Shown one piece after another: positions 1-7,962 of a stretch of 64,000 nucleotides of DNA. The notes below the pieces were generated by a model. It had not been told where the DNA came from. It saw only the letters and a program-made list of their open reading frames with translations, and did no database searches. Within the stretch, counting starts at the first letter, position 1. Each line of letters begins with the position of its first letter. A program made the position numbers and the translations under genes. The stretch is from the NCBI RefSeq assembly GCF_011390835.1, contig NZ_JAABRQ010000005.1, positions 1 through 64,000 on the forward strand, written 5' to 3'. Source of the stretch: Hydrogenophaga sp. (lineage in GTDB: Bacteria > Pseudomonadota > Gammaproteobacteria > Burkholderiales > Burkholderiaceae_C).

Positions 1-368
1 TGTGCGGGTGTGATCTCCATGCCCGAGATTATCCAAAGCAATCACCATGATTGCTATTAGTGTTAACACGCCCTAGTCTGGGACTTGACCTTCGCCTCTG
101 CGGCTTAGAAGGTCAGTGGTGACAAAGGCGGGTGCTGGCGCATCAGCGTGATTCGGATTTATTCGAACCAGCTCCAACATCCGCCAGTCTCGTTGCTAGG
201 CAAGCTGAACTGCCACACATTGCCACAAGCAAACAAGAAACGGCCACATGTCAGACACTGTGCCTGCCTACGATGAAACTCATCAGTGGTATGGGTGCAG
301 TCCACCAGGACAAGGCCCTCAAGCTGGTGAAACCTTAGGAAGATCCCTTTCAATTCAAGGAACTCATC
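1..368. other. Left-edge region without a recognisable gene
   Basis: No convincing coding region is visible on either strand. One plus-strand frame is open from the window edge to a TAG at 58-60 and could be the last 19 codons of a gene to the left, but nothing in it is recognisable. The stretch holds one perfect 8-bp inverted repeat (86-115). The ribosome binding site of the small exported protein begins at its right end. Confidence 0.4.
86..115. promoter_or_regulatory. Inverted repeat, possible operator
   Basis: TGACCTTC (86-93) and GAAGGTCA (108-115) form a perfect 8-bp inverted repeat with a 14-bp spacer. A TTGACC hexamer at 85-90 could serve as a -35 element. The TTGACCTT...AAGGTCA layout resembles operators of MerR-family metal regulators, but the expected -10 hexamer at 19-20 bp spacing is poor. 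A simple RNA hairpin is the alternative. Confidence 0.3.
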
Positions 369-545
369 ATGAAAATCTTCGCAAAACCCATCGTTCTGGC
401 ATCGTTTCTGGCCCTGGCTTCTGCCTCGGCTTTTGCCCATCACCCGGCAGAGGACATCGTCGACGAGTTGATTTATCAGATGATTGACGAGAACGTGTCC
501 GACACGCCGCATGCCGACCTTGACTTCACCAGCATGGGTAGCTGA
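369..545 (+). CDS. Small exported protein of unknown function (58 aa)
   Basis: ATG at 369 follows an AAGGAA ribosome binding site. The product is 58 residues with a clear Sec signal peptide (basic start, hydrophobic stretch, cleavage after about residue 23 at the end of SASAFA). The mature part is about 35 residues, begins with two histidines and is strongly acidic, with many Asp and Glu. No domain is recognised. It is followed by a strong bidirectional hairpin and faces the histidine kinase gene tail to tail. Codon use and the signal sequence support a real gene. A periplasmic role linked to the neighbouring two-component system is only an inference. Confidence 0.6.
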   Translation: MKIFAKPIVLASFLALASASAFAHHPAEDIVDELIYQMIDENVSDTPHADLDFTSMGS

Positions 546-613
546 TCCAGGTGCAGTGACTGTTTGGGAGAGGACAGCTCTCTTGCCCAAGGGGACACTC
601 AATAAAATGGAAG

Positions 614-647
614 CGGGCTTCGGATAAATGAGTTTGTCCGAAGCCCG
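614..647. terminator. Bidirectional terminator hairpin
   Basis: Arms at 614-628 and 633-647 pair over 15 bp (one G-T pair) around a TGAG loop. The hairpin is followed by GCTTTT on the plus strand and lies between two convergent genes, so it probably ends both transcripts. Confidence 0.75.
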
Positions 648-687
648 ATCGCTTTTGGTCTCAATGCCGACGGACGCCTGGTCAGCT

Positions 688-1992
688 TCAGTTCGGCAAA
701 TCGATCCAGGCCTGCATGCCACCACCGGAACGTGGGCTTAGTGAAACGCGCCAGCCGTTGGCCTGAGCCAGCTGTCGCACGATGGTCAAGCCCAAACCCT
801 GGCCTCCGGTCATGGGGCTGCGTGAAGGTTCCAGCCGATGAAACGGCTGGAACATAGCTTCGATCTGGCTTATCGGGATGCCCGGGCCACGGTCCAAAAC
901 GCCGACACGGCCCTGCAATTCATCTTGCTCGTACACCAGTTCGATCACACCTTCGGGTGCGTAGCGCAGCGCGTTTTGAAGGAGGTTGCCCAAGACCCGT
1001 CGTAAAGCCAGTTCGGGCAGCAGGCGAACGCCGGGGGCGCAATGCACTTCAATGCGTCGGTCTGGCGTTGAATACTCCTTGGCGAGTGCTTGTAGCAAGG
1101 GCTCCATTGCTGTCGAGACGGGAACTTCCCGAACGAGACCTCGGGAAAGAGAGAGCACATTTCCAATGAGCTCATCCATTTGCTCGATATCGTTTTCCAG
1201 GCGCTCAATCAGCGCAGGTTCAGGTTTGATTCTGAGCAGTTCAAGCGCGAGTCGCATGCGGGCCAATGGCGTTCGCAAATCGTGGGAGATCCCCGCCAAC
1301 AAGGTGGTCCGGGCTGCCAACAGCTCGCGAACCTGAACCACCATGGTGTTGAAGCGCCGGCTCAGCGCCACGATTTCCGTCGGCCCAGCCTCAGGCAGCA
1401 GATCGGGCGCTTCGCCCTGCCCCAGTCGGGCCGTGGCTTCCTCCAGCTTGGCCAGCGGCGCGACCACACGGCGCGCCAACAACACCGCGAGCCAGGCGGC
1501 CAGCACCAGCCCGCCAAACAGCGCGATGAGGAGAGCCATCACCGGTCGGCTGTTGATGCGTTGGCTCGAAAGCCCTACCGCTAGCGTATCGGTGCCCGCC
1601 GGAAGAGCGGCCCAATACCAGTCCTCGCCTTGCGCGTCAGGGCGCCGGATCAAGTGCTGGGTGGATCCCACCCGCTTCGCGAGGGCCGATTCGAGCAGGT
1701 AAAAGAAGGGGGCGTGCCACTCGGCCACAGACTTGCCCTCCAGCGTAGGTTGGATCAACAGCGTGTGATTGGCTTGCAGTTCGTGCTCGAAGGCTGGACG
1801 CGTCTGTGGTGGCAGCTCGGCCCAGGTCTGTGCCGAGAGAACCATGAGCCCTGCCAGATCATCGGCAGACCGGCGTGCCAGCGGCAGCATGACCAGGCCG
1901 GCGAAAGCCAGCAGGGTGAGCAATTCAATGGCGATGAAGGCACTCGCTATCAGGATCGCATGCTGGCGGACCAGACCCGAAGACCGCTTCAC
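688..1992 (-). CDS. Two-component sensor histidine kinase
   Basis: The product is 434 residues, normal for an EnvZ/RstB-type kinase. Transmembrane segments lie near 12-38 and 150-172 and bracket a periplasmic domain of about 110 residues. A HAMP linker follows (about 173-225), then the dimerisation/phosphoacceptor motif with His237 in SHDLRTPL. The ATPase domain has Asn340 in the N box, DRGPGIP at 367-373 and GGQGLGLTI near 396-404. It autophosphorylates and should pass phosphate to the response regulator encoded just upstream; the two genes overlap by 4 nt. The stimulus is unknown. The adjacent small exported proteins and the cytochrome remnant hint at an envelope or redox signal, which is inference. 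Confidence 0.93.
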   Translation of the reverse strand: MKRSSGLVRQHAILIASAFIAIELLTLLAFAGLVMLPLARRSADDLAGLMVLSAQTWAELPPQTRPAFEHELQANHTLLIQPTLEGKSVAEWHAPFFYLLESALAKRVGSTQHLIRRPDAQGEDWYWAALPAGTDTLAVGLSSQRINSRPVMALLIALFGGLVLAAWLAVLLARRVVAPLAKLEEATARLGQGEAPDLLPEAGPTEIVALSRRFNTMVVQVRELLAARTTLLAGISHDLRTPLARMRLALELLRIKPEPALIERLENDIEQMDELIGNVLSLSRGLVREVPVSTAMEPLLQALAKEYSTPDRRIEVHCAPGVRLLPELALRRVLGNLLQNALRYAPEGVIELVYEQDELQGRVGVLDRGPGIPISQIEAMFQPFHRLEPSRSPMTGGQGLGLTIVRQLAQANGWRVSLSPRSGGGMQAWIDLPN

Positions 1993-2747
1993 ACATCGCC
2001 TCCATTCGGGTTGAACAGATAGCCCTCGCCGCGCACAGTGCGTATGTAAACCGGGGCTGCGGAGTCGGTTTCGATCTTGCGGCGCAGGCGGGTCACGCGA
2101 CTGTCCACGCTGCGGTCAAATGGATCGCGGTCATAGCCCTTAAGCATGTCGATCAGCGTGTCGCGCGACAACACGCGCCCGGGGTTTTTGACGAAGACCG
2201 CCAGTAACGCATACTCGGCGCTGGTCAGCGGTACCTCTTGAGCATCGAGCAATAGCCGTCGGCCTGCCTCGTCGAGCTCATAAGGCCCAAAGTGGGGACG
2301 CTCGCTGGACATGGCTGCACTCGCTTGTGCCTTGGCGTCGGGCGACTTGGTAGGCAAGGCGGGCGGCTGAGCACGGCGCAGAAGTGCGCGCAGGCGAGCC
2401 AGCAGTTCACGCGGACCAAAAGGTTTGGAGAGATAGTCGTCGGCCCCGACCTCGAGCCCAATGACGCGGTCCATTTCTTCCCCCCGTGCCGAAAGCATCA
2501 GCACAGGGATATCCGATTGCGCCTTGATGCTGCGGGTCAGGGCCAGGCCATCTTCGCCCGGCAGCATCAAATCCATCACGATGATGTCCGGCAGGCCTGC
2601 AACAAGCGCCTCGCGCAGTGCAGGACCGTCGCTCACGCTTTGCACCTGGAAGCCGTTGGCACTCAGGTAATCCGACAGCAGGGCGCACAAAGCAGGATCG
2701 TCGTCTACAACCAAGACGCGAGAGGGGTTCAGTGCATTCATGGACAT
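1989..2747 (-). CDS. OmpR-family response regulator
   Basis: An N-terminal receiver domain has the acidic cluster VVDDD at 13-17, phosphoacceptor Asp59 in VMDLMLPG and Lys108 in SKPF. A C-terminal winged-helix DNA-binding domain follows, containing the VDSRVTRLRRKIE recognition segment. The longer open frame runs upstream to 2876 but reads as non-coding Arg/Cys-rich sequence, so the start is taken at the ATG at 2747 (252 aa); an ATG at 2741 is equally possible. It is co-transcribed with the sensor kinase through a 4-nt overlap. Its likely targets include the divergent exported-protein genes at 2973-3816, which is inference from position. Confidence 0.92.
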   Translation of the reverse strand: MSMNALNPSRVLVVDDDPALCALLSDYLSANGFQVQSVSDGPALREALVAGLPDIIVMDLMLPGEDGLALTRSIKAQSDIPVLMLSARGEEMDRVIGLEVGADDYLSKPFGPRELLARLRALLRRAQPPALPTKSPDAKAQASAAMSSERPHFGPYELDEAGRRLLLDAQEVPLTSAEYALLAVFVKNPGRVLSRDTLIDMLKGYDRDPFDRSVDSRVTRLRRKIETDSAAPVYIRTVRGEGYLFNPNGGDV

Positions 2748-2972
2748 CAGTTTAGGCCCGCTGGGTCGGCAGCGCGTGGTCAGGCACCTTGCTGACACGC
2801 ACCGACACAGAGCGACACGCAGCAGCACAGAGCCAGGGCTCGTTGACATAGGCCAGTGACGCAGCCCGCGCACCATTCAGTCATCGGGATTGGCCCGGTG
2901 GTCGCAGTGAAGCCCGACTGAGGGCGATCTTTAGTCCTTTGTGCAATTCAACCTTCTTTCAAAGAAATCACC

Positions 2973-3386
2973 ATGATTCGCTCGCAGACACTTTTCGCAG
3001 CCTTGGCCGCCGCCCTGAGCTTAAGCGCCGCCGTGGCATCGGCGGCGACCGATGTCCCCAGAGTGGAGGATGCCCGGCTCCTGACCGTGCAAGAGCAATC
3101 CCGATTGCGCCTGAGCGTCCATGAGTTCGCTACACGACAAATCGAGTGGCAACGTCAGATGCAACGCCAACTGCAGGAGCGCGAGCGCATCAAGACGCTG
3201 TCGACATTGAGTGGAAAACACGCAAGTGAACCACTGCAACTTCAGGCCATGGTCCAAAATCGAATCCAAACCCGTGAGCAGACCAACACGCATGACCATG
3301 TCCGCACCCAGACCCGTACCCAAAGCATGAGTTCGCAAACGAGCGGCTCCAGCTACTCAGGTCGGAGCGGCTCGGGCAAGCGTTAA
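2973..3386 (+). CDS. Exported Gln/Arg-rich protein of unknown function
   Basis: The product is 137 residues with a signal peptide (about 1-25, ending ASAAT). The middle is rich in Gln, Arg and Glu (about 45-75) and probably forms one amphipathic helix. The tail is Gln/Thr/Ser-rich with repeated RTQ units and ends in a Ser/Gly stretch. It contains no cysteine. It is divergent from the two-component system and 22 nt upstream of a second exported-protein gene, so the two are probably one operon. No family was recognised. Confidence 0.7.
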   Translation: MIRSQTLFAALAAALSLSAAVASAATDVPRVEDARLLTVQEQSRLRLSVHEFATRQIEWQRQMQRQLQERERIKTLSTLSGKHASEPLQLQAMVQNRIQTREQTNTHDHVRTQTRTQSMSSQTSGSSYSGRSGSGKR

Positions 3387-3408
3387 ACTGAAAAGGAGTT
3401 GTGCCGTC

Positions 3409-3816
3409 ATGAACTTTCGAATCTGTGGAATAGGGTTGACCGGCGCCATGCTGGCGGGACTGGCTTTGCCCGCCTGGGCTGAGACTTCCCCAACCACCCC
3501 ACCGAAAACCGGAAGCCCCCAGGCGGTTGCCTCTGAGCGCGCCCGATCGATCGCAAACGAAGTCCACATTGACGGCGCCAGGAATGTCACGGTCGAGCGG
3601 TCAGACCCGCCTCCCTATGGGGCCGGGTACAAGCAACGGCAGCAGTGGTGGCTGCAGGCAAATCAATTGCCGACGGCAGCAGTCCCACCTAGCGGCGGCG
3701 CGTCAACCAGCAGCCCCGATGCTGGAGCCACCAATGGGAGCAGAGGCAACAACGGCAGCGCTGGCGCTGGCAACTCAGGAAAGTCTGGCTCGCCAGGATC
3801 GGGCAACGGCCGTTGA
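3409..3816 (+). CDS. Exported low-complexity protein of unknown function
   Basis: The product is 135 residues. The ATG follows an AAGGAG box. A signal peptide ends near residue 24 (LPAWA). The mature part is short, with a more ordered section (about 40-85, containing a GYKQRQQWW segment), and the tail after about 90 is almost entirely Gly, Ser, Asn and Ala. Such tails are disordered. It is in one probable operon with the preceding exported protein, divergent from the response regulator. It has no recognisable domain, and function cannot be assigned. Confidence 0.68.
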   Translation: MNFRICGIGLTGAMLAGLALPAWAETSPTTPPKTGSPQAVASERARSIANEVHIDGARNVTVERSDPPPYGAGYKQRQQWWLQANQLPTAAVPPSGGASTSSPDAGATNGSRGNNGSAGAGNSGKSGSPGSGNGR

Positions 3817-3937
3817 GATAACGTCGAACTTGCCACGCCAACCCGCCTGGGCTTCGCCTGGCGCGGCAGACGAGTTCAACAAAGTTGACCGGCTTGCTTC
3901 AAAACTGCGTGCGATTCACACCCCCCATATGGGTCAA

Positions 3938-3958
3938 TAGCCGAATTCCAGACGGCTA
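3938..3958. terminator. Short hairpin between convergent genes
   Basis: TAGCCG (3938-3943) and CGGCTA (3953-3958) form a 6-bp stem with a 9-nt loop. It overlaps the stop codon of the cytochrome remnant and lies after the exported-protein operon. It has no U-run, so its role as a terminator is uncertain. Confidence 0.3.
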
Positions 3959-4393
3959 GTCTTTCTCTCGGTCGCCCGTATCTCTGGAGCCACCTCGGTT
4001 CTCAGGATCGGCACGTGGGTCACGATGGCACTCGACGCAATCCTCAAAGTTCCTGATGCCTTCTTCCTCGTGTTCCGCGCGCACATTGGCCGGCGTGTGT
4101 TCGTGGCACCCGTAACAGGTGTAGCGGCTGTAGTCGCTGTTGACGTGGCAGGTCTCGCACTCCGTGTCGTGGTCACGATCCAGCACGAACAGCTTGGCAT
4201 GATCGAAGGTCGCAGGCTTCCAGCGGTCCTCCGTGTGGCACTGCGCGCAATTACCCTTCAGCTGCTGATGCAAATTGTCAGTGGGTGCCTTGTGGCATGC
4301 ATCGCAACTCGCTTGTTGTGCCTTTGTCAGCAACGCGTGGTCGAAGGTGGCAGGTTGTTGATTTCCGCGCAATCCTGACCCGAGGGGTGAGAT
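3956..4393 (-). pseudogene. 5'-truncated multiheme cytochrome c
   Basis: The frame carries five CxxCH haem-binding motifs (CDACH, CAQCH, CETCH, CYGCH, CVECH) and repeated FDH units, as in class III-like multihaem cytochromes c of Comamonadaceae. Such proteins begin with a signal peptide and earlier haem motifs. Here the frame meets an in-frame TAA at 4394-4396 only about 10 codons before the first FDH unit. There is no signal sequence and no good start; the only upstream initiator is a TTG at 4372. The N-terminal half is therefore missing, and beyond the break lies an integrase fragment. The product cannot be exported or haem-loaded, so a pseudogene is the best reading. Confidence 0.75.
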
Positions 4394-4413
4394 TTACGTG
4401 GAAATCAACAACC
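4353..4413. repeat. 14-bp inverted repeat spanning the cytochrome/integrase junction
   Basis: GGTTGTTGATTTCC (4353-4366) is repeated as its exact reverse complement at 4400-4413. The 33 bp between contain the stop codon that ends the cytochrome frame. One arm is inside the cytochrome reading frame and the other inside the last codons of the integrase fragment. The repeat therefore sits exactly on the junction between the two broken genes. Confidence 0.7.
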
Positions 4414-5064
4414 ACCCAACAGCAGGCCACCGGCAGGGGCTGCTTCAGGGTCGATCTGAGAGGGCTTGGAGGGCGCTGAGGGGGTCGGCACGTACTGACC
4501 TTGGGCGCGGCTCATGATGGCGTCTAGCGCCTCGTTGTAGCCCTCTGCGGCCTTGTGGACAGCGTCGGGCCATTCAGGGGCCTCGGGGAGCATCGGGACA
4601 CCCACCGCCTGCAGCGCCTCACCCACCCTGCCCAGCTCCTCGGGGCTGCTCGGGACTCGGTACTGCACCAGGGCGGCGTCCATGCTTCGGAAGTCCTCCC
4701 CGAGGGTGTGCTCGTACTCAAAGAGGCTGTCCTCGTCGGGTCCGGAGCGGCGGAAGTCCTCGTCCACTTGGAGGACGTGCGCCTTCACGGCATCGCGGAT
4801 GTAGGCCAGGGCCTCGGGGGTCAGCTTGATGGGGGTCTTGGTGCAGTCCGCTTGCTGCTTCTTGAGCTGCTCGGATGCGGCCTTCAGCTCCACGGTGACC
4901 TCGGCATCACGGATAGCGGCCCGGATGCGGGCGACGTCCATGTCGGGGGTGTGGAGGGATTCGCGGTACTCGGAGAATCCGAGGATGGAAACCAGCTTGG
5001 TGGGGACTCTGCGGCGGTACTGCCACTGTCCTCCGCGCCTCTCAGTACGGGGGGGCTTCTTCAT
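4405..5064 (-). pseudogene. N-terminal fragment of a tyrosine-type integrase
   Basis: The 219-residue product starts with a basic segment and a QYRRRVP motif followed by an SLHTPD region. This is the N-terminal pattern of tRNA-targeting phage and island integrases (DUF6538-like). A Lys/Gln/Glu-rich helical part follows. Full integrases of this type are about 400-550 residues and have a C-terminal catalytic domain with an Arg...HxxR...Tyr set. None of that is present, and the frame stops at the junction with the cytochrome remnant. The gene reads away from the tRNA-His 3' end, the usual position of an integrase in an element inserted in a tRNA gene. The start is taken at the ATG at 5064. Confidence 0.7.
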
Positions 5065-5084
5065 GTCTTGCACTTCCGAAATGT

Positions 5085-5113
5085 ACCTGTTGTGGAACAG
5101 GTTTGTGGAACAG
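5085..5113. promoter_or_regulatory. Repeats upstream of the integrase fragment
   Basis: ACCTGTT (5085-5091) and AACAGGT (5096-5102) form a dyad with a 4-bp spacer. In addition TGTGGAACAG occurs twice as a direct repeat (5091-5100 and 5104-5113, 13-bp period). They lie between the integrase start and the tRNA-His gene, where attachment-site arm sites or an integrase-promoter operator are expected. Confidence 0.45.
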
Positions 5114-5176
5114 TGCAATCTTCTGGAAGCCCCTAGCTGCGCGGAACCCGCAAGTTTGCTGGGTTCTTGAAAGGGG

Positions 5177-5253
5177 TGGGGTGGCTGATGGGGCTCGAAC
5201 CCACGACAACAGGAATCACAATCCTGGACTCTACCAACTGAGCTACAGCCACC
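5177..5253 (-). tRNA. tRNA-His (GTG)
   Basis: The minus strand folds as a cloverleaf: acceptor arm GTGGCTG/CAGCCAC, D-arm AGCTCAGTTGGTAGAG, anticodon loop ATTGTGAT with anticodon GTG, and T-loop GGTTCGAGCCC. A G at position -1 (5253) faces the C discriminator, the histidine-tRNA identity feature. CCA is encoded (5179-5177). Its 3' end faces the integrase fragment, making it the probable insertion site of a lost element. Confidence 0.97.
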
Positions 5254-5317
5254 GCGAGCTTTAAATTATAGCGTCATCCGCGCCCTTACCGGGCTGCGGA
5301 CTGCGTGTCTACAGGAC

Positions 5318-7237
5318 TCAGCGAGCTGCTGTGCTCATGGACTGAGGTGCCGGCACCTCGATGCGAACCTTGAAGCGCTCCTTCAGCGTTTCATAGTAGG
5401 CTTGGCCTTCGGCGGCGCTCCACCACTGGCCGTATTGCTGCACTTCCTGCTGTTGGGCCTGAGCATCGCGTGCTTCGCGCGGCAGCACCTTTTCGACCTG
5501 GATCACCGCGTAACCTTGGTTGCCCAGGTTCACGCCTTTCCAAACGGGCAGCTTGGCCGGGTCGGCACTGAGCGCGGCATTGAGCACCGCACCGGGCAGG
5601 TCCTGGGCCTTTTCGCGCGACACCGTCAGCGCCGCCGGCAGGTTGGCCGAGGCTGGTGCAGCCTGCCAGGCGGCGAGCTTCTGCGCGCCCTCTTCCTGGG
5701 CCAGCTGCGCCGAACGCTGCGCCACCAGCTGGGAACGCACGGCGTCACGCACTTCAGCCAGCGGTCGGGTGCGGGCGGGCAGGTACTGCAGCACACGCGC
5801 CGAGGCAAGTTGGCCCGAACGCACCTCGACTGCTGCCACATTGCGTTTCTTCTCCACCGATTCGGCCGAAAAAATTTCTGACAGCAGGCGGTCGCTGGAC
5901 AACACGGCCGAGCCGGGCTGGCCTTGCCGGGTCACGCCCTGGGCAGTCTGCACCGTGAGCTTCAGGCGCTCGGCGGTCGGCGCCAGGCTGTCACCTTGTT
6001 CGTACACCAGGTTGCTAAACGCCTCCGCATTTTCGGCAAACAGCTTTTGCGCCTGCTGCTTTTTCAGGTCGGTCTCGATTTGCGCGCGCATGGATTCAAA
6101 GCTCTTGACCTCAGGCGCCTTGATGTCGGTCACGCGGATGATATGAAAACCAAATTCAGTTTCCACCAGGTCGGAGATGTCTCCTTTCTTCAGCGCAAAC
6201 ACCGTGTCTTCGAACGGCTTGACCATGGCGCCGCGGGCGAAGAAATCCAGGTCGCCACCATTGGCTGCGGAACCGGGGTCTTGCGAATTGGCCGTGGCCA
6301 CGGCCGCAAAGGTGTCGGGGGCCTGACGCACCTGCGCCAGCAGCGCCGCGGCACGATCCCTGACCGCGGCTTTGTCGCTGGCCGAAGCGCCGGGTGGCAC
6401 GGTGAGCAGGATATGGCTGGCGCGACGCTCCTCGTTGCCCGACAGGCGCGAGGCGTTCTGATCGTAGAAAGCGCGCACATCGGCCTCGTTCAGGCTCACC
6501 GTTTTCTGCAGCTCTTCGGTGTCGAGCACCAGGTACTCGATGTCGACCTGCTCGGGCGCCTGGAACAGCTGAGGGTTGTCGTTGTAGAAGGTTTCGATCT
6601 CGGCGTCGCTGGGTTTCACGCGGGCCGCAAAATCGGCGGCGGCGAACCGCACCACACGGACCTCTCGCTGCTCAAAGAAAGCATTGAGCGAAGGCTTGGC
6701 GATCGCTGGCGATGCGAAGCCCGAGCCCACTATGCCCTGAGACACTTGGCGAACCGAAATGTCGGCCCGCACGCGGGCCTCGAACATCTCGGGCGTCATG
6801 CCCTGGCGGCCGACCAGCTGGCGGTAGGCCTCAGTGTCGAGCGTACCGTCAGGCCGGCGCAGCGAGGCGATGGCTTCGTTCTGCTGCAGGTCGCGCGCTA
6901 GACGCTGGTCGCTGGTGTACAAGTTGAGCTTCTGCGCCGCCACCGCGAGCACGCGCTCGCGCACCAGCCGCTCCAGCGTGGCGTAGCGAGCTTCATCCGT
7001 ATCGAGAAATTTCGCGTCCAGCGTCGGCATGGACTCGCGCAGGCGTTGCGACTCGACCTGGTGCGCCTGATCCCACTCTTGCTGCGTAATGTCTTCGCCG
7101 TTGACCGTGGCCACCGTCTTGCCGCGACCACTGCCGTCGGAAAACCCCTGCACGCCAAACAGCACGAACGAGGGAATGATCAGGATCATCAAGAACCCCA
7201 TGAGGTACTTCTTGTGATTGCGAATGGATTCGAACAT
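5318..7237 (-). CDS. ppiD: Membrane-anchored periplasmic folding factor PpiD
   Basis: The product is 639 residues. One N-terminal transmembrane helix (about 12-34) anchors a long periplasmic part: a SurA_N-like chaperone region, a parvulin/rotamase domain (about 255-365, beginning near RASHILL and ending GFHIIRV) and a C-terminal chaperone-like region. PpiD works near the SecYEG translocon and helps outer-membrane and periplasmic proteins fold as they emerge. The start is set at the ATG at 7237 because the sequence MFESIRNHKKY is the family N-terminus; 17 upstream in-frame codons are ignored. The neighbours are tRNA-Val and hupB, a common order in proteobacteria. Confidence 0.94.
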   Translation of the reverse strand: MFESIRNHKKYLMGFLMILIIPSFVLFGVQGFSDGSGRGKTVATVNGEDITQQEWDQAHQVESQRLRESMPTLDAKFLDTDEARYATLERLVRERVLAVAAQKLNLYTSDQRLARDLQQNEAIASLRRPDGTLDTEAYRQLVGRQGMTPEMFEARVRADISVRQVSQGIVGSGFASPAIAKPSLNAFFEQREVRVVRFAAADFAARVKPSDAEIETFYNDNPQLFQAPEQVDIEYLVLDTEELQKTVSLNEADVRAFYDQNASRLSGNEERRASHILLTVPPGASASDKAAVRDRAAALLAQVRQAPDTFAAVATANSQDPGSAANGGDLDFFARGAMVKPFEDTVFALKKGDISDLVETEFGFHIIRVTDIKAPEVKSFESMRAQIETDLKKQQAQKLFAENAEAFSNLVYEQGDSLAPTAERLKLTVQTAQGVTRQGQPGSAVLSSDRLLSEIFSAESVEKKRNVAAVEVRSGQLASARVLQYLPARTRPLAEVRDAVRSQLVAQRSAQLAQEEGAQKLAAWQAAPASANLPAALTVSREKAQDLPGAVLNAALSADPAKLPVWKGVNLGNQGYAVIQVEKVLPREARDAQAQQQEVQQYGQWWSAAEGQAYYETLKERFKVRIEVPAPQSMSTAAR

Positions 7238-7320
7238 GCGTAAAAACCTTGAAACGAACTGCAGACCGGTCTGGGGTCCTAACAACAAAAAAGGCGAACC
7301 CGTGTTCGCCTTTTCGGTGG

Positions 7321-7396
7321 TGGTGGGTGCTGACGGGGTCGAACCGCCGACCTACGCCTTGTAAGGGCGCCGCTCTACCGACTGAGCTAAGCACCC
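7321..7396 (-). tRNA. tRNA-Val (TAC)
   Basis: The minus strand gives acceptor arm GGGTGCT/AGCACCC, D-arm AGCTCAGTCGGTAGAG, anticodon stem-loop CGCCCTTACAAGGCG with anticodon TAC, T-arm GGTTCGACCCC and an encoded CCA. It lies in the short gap between hupB and ppiD. Confidence 0.97.
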
Positions 7397-7419
7397 CACC
7401 GGAAAACCCGTGGTGCGCC

Positions 7420-7692
7420 TCAGTTCAGCGCATCCTTAAGTGCCTTGCCCGGGCGGAACTTGGGCACCTTGGCTGCTTTGATTTTAATCTCAGCGCCGGT
7501 GCGGGGGTTACGACCCTTGCGAGCAGGCCGCTTGGTCACAGCAAACGAGCCGAAACCCACGAGGGAAACGGTGCCACCCTTCTTCAGCGTGGTGCGGATG
7601 GCGGTGATGGTCGAATCGAGCGCGCGCGTAGCAGCCGCCTTGGAAATATCGGCGTGCTTGGCGATGTGTTCGACGAGTTCGGTTTTGTTCAC
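7420..7692 (-). CDS. hupB: Histone-like DNA-binding protein HU
   Basis: The product is 90 residues, the standard HU length. It starts [11 protein letters not shown] and carries the DNA-binding arm signature [18 protein letters not shown] with the intercalating proline, then a C-terminal helix. HU is a small dimeric nucleoid protein that bends DNA without strong sequence preference and supports replication, recombination and repair. It is transcribed toward tRNA-Val and ppiD. A consensus-like promoter is visible about 135-165 bp upstream. Confidence 0.95.
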   Translation of the reverse strand: MNKTELVEHIAKHADISKAAATRALDSTITAIRTTLKKGGTVSLVGFGSFAVTKRPARKGRNPRTGAEIKIKAAKVPKFRPGKALKDALN

Positions 7693-7825
7693 AAATAGCC
7701 CCTCTTGAATTGATTAGAAGAATCCGTGCGAACGGACCCGATGCAAAAAACGGTGATGTTGCCGTCAACACAGGCCCGCCCTGCTTGCTGTGCTGTTGCC
7801 CGAAAGCTTCAACAGATGCGGCTTG

Positions 7826-7855
7826 ATTAGACCCATGGCGCCCAGTCGATGTCAA
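7826..7855 (-). promoter_or_regulatory. Probable hupB promoter
   Basis: On the minus strand a TTGACA hexamer (7855-7850) is followed after 18 bp by TCTAAT (7831-7826). Both hexamers are close to the sigma-70 consensus. The position leaves a leader of about 130 nt before hupB, which is longer than usual but acceptable. Confidence 0.5.
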
Positions 7856-7962
7856 TAAGCACATCCGCGAAGGCCGCCACACAGGCTGGCAAGAGGCGCG
7901 ATTCTAGACCTTTTCCCCACGGCAGCCCGCGCGCGCCGTGACTTTTTGCGCAGGCTCGAGCC

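Noticed and set aside
159..725. Open frame of 188 codons on the minus strand over the small exported protein gene
   Set aside because: It has no ribosome site or recognisable family and crosses the terminator hairpin and the end of the kinase gene.
3956..4372. Intact small cytochrome c starting at the TTG at 4372
   Set aside because: Such a product would lack a signal peptide, which is required for haem attachment in the periplasm, and the break lies at a rearrangement junction.
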